51,039 nt of DNA from Rhodobiaceae bacterium (GCA_028285165.1 JANQQB010000123.1:1-51039), one strand, 5' to 3'. Positions 26,720-35,217 are shown, counted from the first letter of the stretch. Notes: generated from the letters alone by a model not told the origin. Translations and numbers: made by a program.

Positions 26720-28147
26720 TCATTCGAATGCCGGCATTTCAGCGGCGTCTACGATTTTTCCAGGATTGAGAATGTTGCGCGGGTCGAGCACCCGCTTGAT
26801 GGCGGCCATGACGCGTACGCCGGCAGCGCCATGTTCTTCAGCGAGATAAGCCCGTTTGCCGTATCCGATCCCGTGCTCTCCGGTGATCGTTCCACCAAGG
26901 GCGATGGCGCGCCGTGACAAACGCTGAATGAGTTCGTCGACCTTTTCGCGTTCGGTCGGGTCGTCGGGATCAAAGACAACGCAAAAGTGGAAATTGCCGT
27001 CACCGACATGGCTGCAGATCGGTGCCGTAAGGTCCAATTCCGCGCAGTCCTGCTTGGCAAGGGTGATGGCTTCGGCAAGCCGGGAGATCGGAACGCAGCT
27101 GTCGGTCGGAATGCCCTTGGCGCCAGGGCGCAATGCAAGTGCAGCCCGCCACGCGTCGTGCCGCGCCTGCCAGATTCGAGCGCGCTCTTCCGGACCACGG
27201 GCAGCATGGATCTGCAGCGGCGCATGTTCAGCGGCGATTTCGGTGATCCATGCGGTCTGGCGCGAGACGCCTGCAGGGTCACCGGAGCATTCCACGATCA
27301 GGGTATCGCCGGGCGTCAGACCAAGGTTTGAATAGGCTTCAATCGCTCGGATCTGGACGTCGTCGAGATACTCGATCCGCGCGACAGGGATGCCGGCGCT
27401 CATGATTTCGATCGCGCACTGGATCGCTCCAGTGTGAACCGGGAATGAAATCATCAGAGTTTCGACGGCTTCGGGAATGGGATGAAGCCGCAATGTGGCG
27501 GAGACGATGACGCCCAGCGTACCTTCCGCCCCGACGAGAAGCTGGGTGAGATTGTATCCGGCCGAAGATTTGCGGGCCGAACTTGAGGTCCGCAATGGTG
27601 TTCCGTCCGCCAGAACGACATCCAAGGAGACAACATGGTCCTTCATCGTCCCGTACCGCACGGCATTGGTGCCGGAAGCACGGGTCGAAATCATGCCGCC
27701 AATGGACGCGTCCGCGCCCGGGTCCACGGGAAAAAACAGACCACAATCGCGAAGATGGGCATTCAGCTTCTTTCTGGTGACGCCCGGCTGAACGACGCAC
27801 GTCATGTCGGCAGCGCTCACCGGACCGATGGCATCCATTCGGGACATATCAAGGCAGATGCCGCCATGAAGTGCCGCGACGTGCCCCTCGCACGACGTTC
27901 CTGTACCGAAGGCGATGAGTGGGACGCCGTGGTCGTGGCACAGAGCGACGATGGCGGCGACCTCTGTCGCATTTTCGGGAAAGGCCACCGCATCCGGTGG
28001 ATAGGGCGGGAGGTAGCTGGCATCCTGGCCATGCTGTTCGCGCACGGTCGGAGACGTGGAGACACGATTGCCGAGCATTGATGTTAGTGCCGACAACACG
28101 TCGGGCGGGGTGTTTTCATCAGCCCGACGTGACCTTACGGCTGGCAT
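26720..28147 (-). CDS. FAD-dependent D-2-hydroxyacid dehydrogenase (GlcD/DLD type)
   Basis: This 475-residue flavoprotein has the FAD-binding PCMH domain (FPENATEVAAIVALCHDHGVPLIAFG, then GTGTSCEGHV and ASIGGMISTRASGTNAVRYGT). It also has the FAD-oxidase C-terminal domain with CSHVGDGNFHFCVVFDP and TGEHGIGYGKR. Family members oxidise D-lactate, glycolate or longer and aromatic D-2-hydroxyacids and pass electrons to quinone or cytochrome c. It overlaps the prephenate dehydratase gene by 13 bp. Paired with the L-specific FMN enzyme, it would let the cell oxidise both enantiomers of one hydroxyacid. Confidence 0.92.
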   Translation of the reverse strand: MPAVRSRRADENTPPDVLSALTSMLGNRVSTSPTVREQHGQDASYLPPYPPDAVAFPENATEVAAIVALCHDHGVPLIAFGTGTSCEGHVAALHGGICLDMSRMDAIGPVSAADMTCVVQPGVTRKKLNAHLRDCGLFFPVDPGADASIGGMISTRASGTNAVRYGTMKDHVVSLDVVLADGTPLRTSSSARKSSAGYNLTQLLVGAEGTLGVIVSATLRLHPIPEAVETLMISFPVHTGAIQCAIEIMSAGIPVARIEYLDDVQIRAIEAYSNLGLTPGDTLIVECSGDPAGVSRQTAWITEIAAEHAPLQIHAARGPEERARIWQARHDAWRAALALRPGAKGIPTDSCVPISRLAEAITLAKQDCAELDLTAPICSHVGDGNFHFCVVFDPDDPTEREKVDELIQRLSRRAIALGGTITGEHGIGYGKRAYLAEEHGAAGVRVMAAIKRVLDPRNILNPGKIVDAAEMPAFE

Positions 28148-29289
28148 TGGGACAGCCTTGAATCGGAATTGCGGTCGTCCTGCAACAAATCGCTGTCGGC
28201 ACGGGTTCTCGACCCGGCGCTATGCATCGGAAACACCCCCATAACGGTATGGCTTGTCGTATGAAGTCGGAGCGTATCGAGCGCTCGGCAAACCTGCGGT
28301 AGGTCGGGATGGCCTTCGAATTCGCACAGGAAACGGGTCGCAACGAATTGGCAGCCGACCAGATAGCTCTCAAGCTTGGTGAGATTGATCCGGTTTTCAG
28401 CAAACCCGCCGACGGCACGAAACAACGCTCCGGGCGTATTGCGGACTTCAAACATCAGGCAGGTCAGGATATCCGGCTGCTCCGCCGCCGGGACAACGGG
28501 CGTGGATGCCAGCACATAGAACCGGGTCATGTTGAAGGGATTGTCTTCAATGTTCGGCTCCAGAATTTTGAGGCCGTATGTCTGTGCAGCCAGGTCTGAG
28601 GCGACAGCAGCATCCGCGCGATTGCGTCTTTGTTTGATAAGCGATGCCGCGGTGGCCGTATCGCTCTGCTCAACCGCGGAAAGCCCGTGTAATCTGAGAA
28701 AGCGCTGCACTTGCCTGAGCGCGACCGGGTGGGAATGTACCCGCTTTATCTGCGAAAGCGTCCACCCATCCGGGGCAACCAAATGAAGTTCGATGGGCAG
28801 AAAGATCTCGCCGACTATCGAGAGACCGGAGTCCGGCAAGAGCATGTGAATGTCAGGCACCCGGCCCGCAAGCACATTTTCACACGGCAGCACAGCAACA
28901 TCAGCCGCGCCGTTTCGCACCGCATCGACGACGTCGACCAGGGTATTTCCTGCAATGCTCCTGGCGTCAGGAAACGCCCTGCGGCAGGCAATATGAGCGA
29001 ACGCGCCGATGCTGCCGTGATAGATCGCGACCTTCGGACTCAGCCGGCTTTCGGATGTTGCTGGCGGCACGGCCGCGCTGCCGCGGACAGAGGCGCCGTA
29101 TCGCCCGGGAGCCGTATTTCCCCGGCCAGGTGCAGAGACCCGTCTTTCTGTCGCCTTGTCCTGCTGGCTGGCAATGCGTAAATCAGGCTTGGAGCGGACC
29201 TGCGCGGTGGCGCGCTTGCGGGCCTCGCCTGCGCTGCGGCCATATCCTTTCAGCTTCCGCAGCGGGCGCATGGTGCGGATCTTTGCCAT
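28135..29289 (-). CDS. Prephenate dehydratase with ACT domain, Arg-rich N-terminal extension
   Basis: This 384-residue protein has a PDT domain from about residue 85. VAIYHGSIGAFAHIACRRAF begins it; CENVLAGRVPDIHMLLP, SHPVALRQ and NMTRF carry the Asn, Ser, Gln and Thr thought to be catalytic. An ACT domain follows (NTPGALFRAVGGF, then LTKLESYLVG). It converts prephenate to phenylpyruvate. The ACT motif is ESYL rather than ESRP, close to the ESYQ form I recall in rhizobial enzymes, so its Phe feedback may be altered but this is not unique. The basic first 80 residues are unusual. Its place inside a catabolic-looking operon suggests a dedicated paralogue. Confidence 0.88.
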   Translation of the reverse strand: MAKIRTMRPLRKLKGYGRSAGEARKRATAQVRSKPDLRIASQQDKATERRVSAPGRGNTAPGRYGASVRGSAAVPPATSESRLSPKVAIYHGSIGAFAHIACRRAFPDARSIAGNTLVDVVDAVRNGAADVAVLPCENVLAGRVPDIHMLLPDSGLSIVGEIFLPIELHLVAPDGWTLSQIKRVHSHPVALRQVQRFLRLHGLSAVEQSDTATAASLIKQRRNRADAAVASDLAAQTYGLKILEPNIEDNPFNMTRFYVLASTPVVPAAEQPDILTCLMFEVRNTPGALFRAVGGFAENRINLTKLESYLVGCQFVATRFLCEFEGHPDLPQVCRALDTLRLHTTSHTVMGVFPMHSAGSRTRADSDLLQDDRNSDSRLSQCQP

Positions 29290-29295
29290 TGCCCG

Positions 29296-30099
29296 TCATC
29301 CATGCGCCGGCCGGACCGATGTCATCACGGTCATAGGCCACATGAGCGCCCAACCCGACGCCGTCTCGCTCACGCTCAGATAGGTGTCCGCGGCTTCAAA
29401 ACAGTCTTCGGCGCTGTAGTCCGGTTTGGCCGAAAACAAGAGCTGTAAAAAACGGCCGATGTCCTCGCGGTTCTTGAACTCCCAGGGTGTGATGACCTCA
29501 TGAAAGACGGGCTCGCCCCAACCGGTCAACGCGCACAGGCTTTCGGCGAACTCGTGCGACAGAAACGCCACTTCATGTCCGGTACTGCAGCTGCGGGCGA
29601 TGAAGCTGTCGAAATATCTGGCAAGAGCCGTTCCGGCGAAAATGTCCGCGATCGCCAGCCGGCCACCAGGCCGCGCCAATTCCGCAAAGCGGGTGAACGC
29701 GGAGGTTTTGTCGGTGACATGATGAATGGCTCCACGGCTCCAGATCGCATCGAACCCGCTGAAATTGATATCGAGCGTGTCGGCCGATGCCGGAACAACC
29801 CGAATATTGCCGTGCTTGCTGTCAGCTTCAAGGCCGGACAATTGGTCGGTTGAAGGGTCGCTTGCAATGAGAAGCCCATGCGGCCCCAGACAGTCGGCAA
29901 TCGCCAAACTGAAATATCCGTTCCCAGCCCCGATTTCGAGAACACGTTCGCCCGGCGCAGGCTGAAGAAACCGCTTCATGCAAGCAATGTCCGGCAGCCA
30001 CGCATCGGCGTAGTGCGACAGGGCATCCCGGTAATCCGACGATCTTTTCCCAATGAATTCAACGGTCTTAGACTCGGTCTTTGCATCGGCATACATCAT
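29296..30099 (-). CDS. SAM-dependent class I methyltransferase
   Basis: This 267-residue protein has a Rossmann methyltransferase core. Motif I is VLEIGAGNGYFSLAIAD near residue 55; then come IASDPSTDQL, FDAIWSRGAIHHV and ARPGGRLAIADIF. The C-terminal part is the variable substrate domain. The ATG pair at 30099 is chosen for its AGAAGG ribosome site; an open frame continues upstream to 30324, but it is very basic and unlikely. It heads the seven-gene operon, with prephenate dehydratase 6 nt behind. An aromatic 2-oxo acid would be a natural substrate given the neighbours, but this is inference. Confidence 0.85.
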   Translation of the reverse strand: MMYADAKTESKTVEFIGKRSSDYRDALSHYADAWLPDIACMKRFLQPAPGERVLEIGAGNGYFSLAIADCLGPHGLLIASDPSTDQLSGLEADSKHGNIRVVPASADTLDINFSGFDAIWSRGAIHHVTDKTSAFTRFAELARPGGRLAIADIFAGTALARYFDSFIARSCSTGHEVAFLSHEFAESLCALTGWGEPVFHEVITPWEFKNREDIGRFLQLLFSAKPDYSAEDCFEAADTYLSVSETASGWALMWPMTVMTSVRPAHG

Positions 30100-30359
30100 T
30101 TTGGCCCTTCTGATTGCAGACGTTTGTCGACCGCTCCTTGCCACGGTGTCGTGCCGTTTCCTCCGTCCTTCTCGACCAACCGCCTTGTCCCGCGTGACCG
30201 TCGCCGGCAGGGGCCGCCTGTTATGGCTCCCCTCGTATCGGGGACCATTCCAGTCGACCAACTGGGTGTTTGCTATTGGCCCATGACCTGTCACGGGCAC
30301 CATCCTGCGACGGGTGGCGCGCAAAGCGCGTTCTTGATTTTGCTCGATTACAGAAAGGA

Positions 30360-30388
30360 GGATAAGTAGCAGAAAGCTAGCTTGTCAA
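30360..30388 (-). promoter_or_regulatory. Proposed promoter of the seven-gene operon
   Basis: On the minus strand, TTGACA (30388-30383, perfect -35), a 17-nt spacer and TTATCC (30365-30360) fit a sigma-70 promoter. The -35 box overlaps the palindromic MarR-type site by two bases. Transcription would start near 30352. Confidence 0.55.
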
Positions 30389-30403
30389 TTGCAATATGCA
30401 ATT
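30387..30403. promoter_or_regulatory. MarR operator copy 2
   Basis: AATTGCAATATGCAATT is an inverted repeat with arms AATTGCA/TGCAATT. Its 13-bp core TTGCAATATGCAA is the reverse complement of the site at 22216-22228 over the marR start. Two identical sites 8 kb apart, each on a proposed promoter, support a shared regulator. Confidence 0.72.
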
Positions 30404-30577
30404 ATTTTCTGCAGTGCAAAATATTTGAGCAAACGCCATGAAATAGGTCATACAGATCGGGAAAACTTGCTCGAGCCGCGTCAAACAGGGGAATAGGTCC
30501 CTCCCGGATTTCTTGCAGCCTTGCACGACCCGACCGATCACTCACGTGCGCCATCCTCGCGTTAAACGAAGAGCGAC

Positions 30578-31333
30578 ATGCCAATGGACCTCACGGCCGT
30601 CTTGCAGGCTGCCAACCAGATCCGCGACGAGAAATACCCGAAGGCCCTGGCTGTCTTCGCGGCCGGTTCACTCATTCGCGGTGAAGGGACGAGCACGTCC
30701 GACATTGACCTTGTTGTGGTGTTCGATCGTCTGGAGGCCGCCTATCGAGAAGCGTTCACCTATGCTGCGTGGCCCGTGGAGGCGTTCGTGCACGATCCGG
30801 CGACGCTTGAGTACTTCTTTCGGGATGTGGACCGTCCAAGCGGCGTACCGACCCTCATGACCATGGTCGCGGAAGGTGTGGAAGTGCCGCGCGAGACTGA
30901 GTTCGGATGCAGCCTCAAGGTCTTGGCCAATACCGTCCTTGAGGACGGACCGCCGCGATGGTCCAAGGCCGACATCGATGCTTCACGATACGCATTGACC
31001 AACCTCGTCGACGATCTTCATGCGCCTCGATCCCGAGAGGAACAGTGCGCAATCCTGATTGACTTGTATCCGGCTCTGGCGACCCATTATTTCCGGCGAC
31101 GGGATCTGTGGGCGGCCAAGGGAAAAACCATACCCCGCGCCCTGTCGGCCGACGATCCCGGATTTGCCCGGAAGTTTTTTGAGGCTTTCGACATCGCCTT
31201 CGCAAGCGGTGAGACGTCGTCCGTCGAGAGACTGGTTGACGAAGTCCTCCAGCAAGACGGAGGTCGGCTTTTCGAAGGATATCACCGAGCCGCACCTGGT
31301 TTGTGGCGGAGAAACGACGGCAATTCCTCCTGA
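30578..31333 (+). CDS. Nucleotidyltransferase domain protein
   Basis: This 251-residue protein has the polymerase-beta-like nucleotidyltransferase active site near residue 32: AAGSLIRGEGTSTSDIDLVVV, with the GS and DxD metal ligands. A second Asp-containing strand lies in PVEAFVHD. The C-terminal helical half (LTNLVDDLHAPRSREEQCAIL) resembles substrate-binding helical bundles of aminoglycoside adenylyltransferases. Substrate and cellular role are unknown. It is too long for a MNT-type toxin-antitoxin partner and has no HEPN neighbour. It stands alone, divergent from the methyltransferase operon. Confidence 0.85.
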   Translation: MPMDLTAVLQAANQIRDEKYPKALAVFAAGSLIRGEGTSTSDIDLVVVFDRLEAAYREAFTYAAWPVEAFVHDPATLEYFFRDVDRPSGVPTLMTMVAEGVEVPRETEFGCSLKVLANTVLEDGPPRWSKADIDASRYALTNLVDDLHAPRSREEQCAILIDLYPALATHYFRRRDLWAAKGKTIPRALSADDPGFARKFFEAFDIAFASGETSSVERLVDEVLQQDGGRLFEGYHRAAPGLWRRNDGNSS

Positions 31334-31463
31334 ACGAACAGGTTAACCTGCATTTCTCACACCTGCCATGAGCCGGGTCATGGACTCACGCCGACATCTG
31401 ACTTGATCCGCCGCTCTCCGGTTCGCGTTCCGACGATCATGGGACCCAACGGGCTTCAGCGGT

Positions 31464-32360
31464 TCATTGAATCACCTGTATGAGGGTGTCCCGCAGCCAT
31501 TGATGTGCGGGGTGCTTGTCGACCCTTGGATGCCAGAGCATTTCGTGCGGGGTCCGGTAGCTCTCGAAAGGAAGCGGTCGGGCGACGAGACCATGCTGTT
31601 CGGCAAAACGATCCGAGACGCGCTTCGGCAGTGACGCGATCAGATCGGAATGCGCCAAGACGCCGGGCGCTGCGGCGAAGTGAGGGATGGTCATCGCGAC
31701 CCGGCGTTCGCGACCATGCTCAGCGAGGATGTCATCGATGATCCCGGTCGTGTCGCCCACCAGTGTAACCAGAAGATGGGCCGCCGAGGCGAAGCCGTCC
31801 AGGGTCAGGAGATCCCCGGCGAGCGGATGATTTCGGCGCATGACGCATACGAAGCTTTCTTCAAGCATCAACCGCTTATGGAGCCTCTGCGGTGCCCTGG
31901 GGAACCAGCCGAGCGCCACATCCGTCTGCGCGGTGTCGACCTGTGCGAACGCGTCGACATTGGCATGCGGCAGTATGCGCAGATCGATCCCCGGCGCCTC
32001 GCGCGAAATACGCTGTGCCAAGCGGGGCACATGCAGCGCGACATCGTAGTCGCTGGCGCTGATCGTGAAGGCGCGCACTGCCGTGGCGGGATCGAACGCG
32101 CCACCGTCAAGCGCGGAGCGGACGTCGCGCAGCGCGCGCCGCAGCGGCTCGGCGAGCTCCAGCGCCCGGGGAGTCGGGATCATGCCGTCGGCCGTGCGGA
32201 CAAAAAGCTCGTCCTGCAACGCCTCCCTGAGCCGGCGCAGCGCGCTGCTCGTCGCCGACTGGCTGAGGTTAAGCCGCCGCCCGGCCCGGGTGACATGGCC
32301 CTCGGTGAGCAGGGCCTCGAAGACCAGGAGGAGGTTCAGATCAAAGCGCATTAAATTCAT
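31464..32360 (-). CDS. LysR family transcriptional regulator
   Basis: This 298-residue protein has a NodD/SyrM-like N-terminus (MRFDLNLLLVFEALLTEGHVTRAG, recognition helix SQSATSSALRRLREAL) and a C-terminal effector domain beginning RAFTISASDYDVALHVP. It is divergent from two NmrA-like genes, the common arrangement for LysR regulators and their targets. The palindrome TGGATATTACTTATCCA begins 5 bp from its start codon. ATG 32360 is preferred; a longer frame upstream has no family sequence. Confidence 0.92.
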   Translation of the reverse strand: MNLMRFDLNLLLVFEALLTEGHVTRAGRRLNLSQSATSSALRRLREALQDELFVRTADGMIPTPRALELAEPLRRALRDVRSALDGGAFDPATAVRAFTISASDYDVALHVPRLAQRISREAPGIDLRILPHANVDAFAQVDTAQTDVALGWFPRAPQRLHKRLMLEESFVCVMRRNHPLAGDLLTLDGFASAAHLLVTLVGDTTGIIDDILAEHGRERRVAMTIPHFAAAPGVLAHSDLIASLPKRVSDRFAEQHGLVARPLPFESYRTPHEMLWHPRVDKHPAHQWLRDTLIQVIQ

Positions 32361-32364
32361 GACA

Positions 32365-32381
32365 TGGATATTACTTATCCA
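32365..32381. promoter_or_regulatory. Probable LysR operator between LysR and NmrA genes
   Basis: TGGATA-TTACT-TATCCA is a perfect 6-bp inverted repeat with a 5-nt spacer, A/T-rich in the middle as LysR sites are. It lies immediately upstream of the LysR ATG and about 100 bp upstream of the divergent NmrA gene. Confidence 0.6.
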
Positions 32382-32481
32382 AGCTTTGCGTTTCAATGGA
32401 TGATGGCCGCTCCCCATCTTCGTGCTCGAAGCCGATCGCAGACCTCACGCGCATCGGCACTCCGAACCAAGGAAACGAGCC

Positions 32482-33486
32482 ATGACGAAGACGATTGCAC
32501 TGATCGGCGGAACCGGAGCGATGGGCCGCGCCGTTGTAAACGCCCTCCTGGAAGACGAGAGCGAGACGTGGGCCGTGCGTATCATGACTCGCAATCCGGA
32601 GAGCGACCGGGCGCAAGCCATGAAGGCGGCGGGCGGCGACCGGGTGCGCTTCGTGATCGGCGATCTCGAGGACGGCACGGGCCTCGACGCGGTGATGCAA
32701 GGCGCCTATGGCGCCTTTTCGAACACCAATTTCTGGTCCGTGGGTGAAAAGTCGGTGGCCAGGGAGCGCACCCACGGCCTGCGCGTCGTGGAGGCCGCCC
32801 GACGCGCGGGCGTGCAGCTCTTCGTCCATTCTTCTCTCGACGCCGCGACCACCCTTTCCGACGGAGCGGTGCCTGTGCCGCATTATGACGCCAAGGCATC
32901 CGTCGAGCATGAGATCGACTGGCGCCGTTCAGACGAGTTTTTCCGACAGGATCACGACGGCTGGTACTCCAAGCACACCGCCGTGCTCGTCACCGAGCCC
33001 TATTTCGAGAACTTCCAAAGCATCTTCCTGCCGGAGCGCGGCGCGCTCGAAGACGGTCACGAGGGCCTGATATTCCGCGGTCCGCTTGCCGGGGACGCTC
33101 CTTGGCCAATGGTTGCGCTCGATGATATCGGCGCCTTTGCCCGCATCATGCTCGCGGAACCGGAGACATGGGCCGGGCGGACGCTGCGCATCGGATCCGA
33201 CGCCCCGACCATGGCCGAAGCTGTCGCCACCTTCGAGAAGGTGACAGGTCTGCCGGCGGCATTTTTGCCGCCGAGCGACGAAGCGTTCCTGGCTTCGGGC
33301 CTGCCGAACGCCCATGACGTGCTGAACAACTTCCTCTTCTACCGGCACGGCCACGCGGCGCGGCGCGACTACGCGACACTGCGCAAGATCCATCCTGGGC
33401 TACGCAGCTTCGAAGCCTGGCTGCGGGAGACTGGCTGGCGCGGCGGCGCCGGCGACGTCCAGAAAGATGCGATCAGCGGCGAGTGA
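32482..33486 (+). CDS. NmrA-like NAD(P)-binding protein
   Basis: This 334-residue atypical SDR opens with the dinucleotide-binding motif ALIGGTGAMGRAVVNALL. It then has GDLEDGTGLDAVMQGAYGAFSNTNFW and the NmrA-type LFVHSSLDAA in place of a classical YxxxK site. Members act as redox sensors or as oxidoreductases with atypical active sites. ATG 32482 follows an AAGGAAA ribosome site. It starts a two-gene run with the next NmrA-like gene and is divergent from LysR, its probable regulator. Confidence 0.87.
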   Translation: MTKTIALIGGTGAMGRAVVNALLEDESETWAVRIMTRNPESDRAQAMKAAGGDRVRFVIGDLEDGTGLDAVMQGAYGAFSNTNFWSVGEKSVARERTHGLRVVEAARRAGVQLFVHSSLDAATTLSDGAVPVPHYDAKASVEHEIDWRRSDEFFRQDHDGWYSKHTAVLVTEPYFENFQSIFLPERGALEDGHEGLIFRGPLAGDAPWPMVALDDIGAFARIMLAEPETWAGRTLRIGSDAPTMAEAVATFEKVTGLPAAFLPPSDEAFLASGLPNAHDVLNNFLFYRHGHAARRDYATLRKIHPGLRSFEAWLRETGWRGGAGDVQKDAISGE

Positions 33487-33529
33487 CGCCGCGCGCGAAC
33501 CGCCCTCTTGTTACCGAAAGGAATAGACC

Positions 33530-34426
33530 ATGATCAATCAAACCAAACGCCGCATTCTCGTGATCGGCGCCACCGGCCAAGTCGGCGGAGAGGTGGTCCG
33601 CACACTGGCCGGTGCAGCGGACGTCCAAGTACTGGCCGCCGTGCGCCGGGACGATCAGGCGCACGCGATGCGTGACCTCGGCACCGAGCCGATCCACCTG
33701 GATCTCGACGACAGGGACACGGTCGAAGCGGCCGTTCAGGGTGTCGACGGTATCCTGCTCATGACCGGCTACACCGTCGACATGATGAAGCACTCCAAGA
33801 GGGTCATCGATGCCGCCAAACGCGCCGGGGTCGACCATATCGTCCATATCGGCGCGTCGGGCGCGGACACGGCGGAGGTCGCCCATTGGGGCTGGCATCG
33901 CATGATCGAGGCCTATATCGAGACCAAGGGCTTCCGTTTCACCCATATCCAGCCTGAAGCGTTCATGCAGAACCTGCTCGGCTTCGGCTGGCTCCAAGGC
34001 GGCGCGCTGACCAACCTTATCGGCAATGCGCGGTGGAGCTGGGTCGACGCGCGCGATGTGGCGGCGCTCGCCGCAGCGGCGCTCAAGGACCCTGACGCGT
34101 TCGGCGGACAGGTCTGGCGGCTCGGCTACGATGCCGCGACGATGGCAGAAGTGGCCGATCGGATCGGCACGCTCGCCGGGCGCTCCGTCGAAACGGCGCC
34201 GCTCGACCCGCAGGTCTTCTACGACGGTGCGGTAGGTGCAGGAGCCGACCCGGCCTACATGGCCTGTATCCGCGACCAGTTCCGACTGAACGCGGCGGGC
34301 GCGATCCCCAATGCCGACCAGATCTTCGACGCCGCGGCTTTCCAACGCGCGGTGGGCCGGGCGCCTGCGACGTGGGCGGACTTCGTCGCGCGGAACGCGG
34401 ACGCGTTGAAGGCCGCCGCCGCCTGA
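33530..34426 (+). CDS. NmrA-like NAD(P)H-binding protein
   Basis: This 298-residue atypical SDR has ILVIGATGQVGGEVVRTLA at the N-terminus, LDLDDRDTVEAAVQGVDGILLMTG, and IVHIGASGADTAEVAHWGWHRMIEAYIE, close to the NmrA/QOR2 group. QOR2-type members reduce quinones with NADPH; no substrate can be assigned here. An AAAGGA ribosome site precedes the ATG, 43 nt behind the first NmrA-like gene. The two are related in fold but clearly divergent, not a recent duplication. Confidence 0.87.
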   Translation: MINQTKRRILVIGATGQVGGEVVRTLAGAADVQVLAAVRRDDQAHAMRDLGTEPIHLDLDDRDTVEAAVQGVDGILLMTGYTVDMMKHSKRVIDAAKRAGVDHIVHIGASGADTAEVAHWGWHRMIEAYIETKGFRFTHIQPEAFMQNLLGFGWLQGGALTNLIGNARWSWVDARDVAALAAAALKDPDAFGGQVWRLGYDAATMAEVADRIGTLAGRSVETAPLDPQVFYDGAVGAGADPAYMACIRDQFRLNAAGAIPNADQIFDAAAFQRAVGRAPATWADFVARNADALKAAAA

Positions 34427-34672
34427 TCAACATGCTGTGTCGGGCGACGACATTCGTCGTCCCCCGACCGCAAAACGAAAAGTGAGACAGACGCAAGCGA
34501 ATCGGGCGAAACAGATCACGGCTCCAAGCTCGATCACGTCGCAATGACGCGCTGCCGGATGGTCGACGTCCTGCAATGCGAAACCGGAGCCTTTGGCTGA
34601 ACTCGGCCTCTCTCTACCGCTCTGTTGACGATTTGGGCATCGTAGACTGTGCTGTTTGCCGCCAATCAGCTT

Positions 34673-35044
34673 TCAGTCTTGCGCTTGCGTCAGAGCAATT
34701 CGATTGCCCTCGCTGTCCTCGAACTCGGCGACGTAGCCCGCCTCGCCGATATCCTTCTTTGCAAAGAGTATCCGCGATCCCCGCGCTGTCGCTCGAGCAA
34801 GCACGGCGTCGATGTCGGGCACATCAAAATAAATGAGCGATCCGTCATGCGACGGCTTGTAGACATCGCCCTTGGCAAGGGCGCCGCTGGCGCCGGGCCG
34901 ACTGTCGTCACGTGGAAAAAACGCCATGTCGTAGTCATCCACAATCTGAATGTGCAATTCGAGTTCGAGCACGTGCTCATAGAAGGCGACCGCACGGTCC
35001 ATGTCGGTCACAGGGATCTCAAAGTGGAAGACTGGATTATTCAC
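34673..35044 (-). CDS. VOC (glyoxalase/bleomycin-resistance) family protein
   Basis: This 123-residue protein is one VOC module of two beta-alpha-beta-beta-beta units. It begins VFHFEIPVTDMDRAVAFYEHVL and ends YVAEFEDSEGNRIALTQ, with metal-ligand-type His and Glu positions in FHFE and EFEDSEGN. Members include lactoylglutathione lyases, dioxygenases and drug-binding proteins, and this one cannot be placed further. A GTG start at 35044 is chosen because AGAGG lies eight bases before it; a GTG three codons upstream is possible. Confidence 0.83.
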   Translation of the reverse strand: MNNPVFHFEIPVTDMDRAVAFYEHVLELELHIQIVDDYDMAFFPRDDSRPGASGALAKGDVYKPSHDGSLIYFDVPDIDAVLARATARGSRILFAKKDIGEAGYVAEFEDSEGNRIALTQAQD

Positions 35045-35217
35045 TGCGGGCACCTCTGGATTGGCAAACGCGATATCCTACGCGCAGGGATTTGCAGGCG
35101 ATCGACATGACACCAAAGAGTATTTGGCAGGCCGCTTCACTTCGTAAAGAGTGTTTCCCTCACCCCTTCATTGCGCTTGTGTTCGTAGTCAAACCAGTGT
35201 CGCTTTCACGGAAATAG

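Larger units (their letters stand above)
30100..30577. other. Divergent control region and long leader
   Basis: This 478-bp region separates the methyltransferase operon from the nucleotidyltransferase gene. A TTGACA-N17-TTATCC promoter with an overlapping 13-bp palindrome lies near 30360-30403. This would give the operon a 5' leader of about 250 nt. The leader contains a CCCC...GGGG hairpin near 30233-30246 (GGTCCCC pairing with GGGG-A-GCC) but matches no riboswitch class I can recognise. The promoter for the plus-strand gene is not evident. Confidence 0.5.

Noticed and set aside
28135-29289. Loss of the ESRP motif in prephenate dehydratase as a unique change
   Set aside because: Rhizobial PDTs as I recall them often have ESYQ at this place, so ESYL alone is not remarkable.
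30578-31333. Nucleotidyltransferase gene as a MNT/HEPN toxin-antitoxin or CRISPR-like defence gene
   Set aside because: It is a single long protein without a HEPN partner or any other defence gene nearby.
31350-31361. Palindrome CAGGTTAACCTG after the nucleotidyltransferase gene as a terminator
   Set aside because: The stem is only four base pairs around a TTAA loop and no T-run follows.
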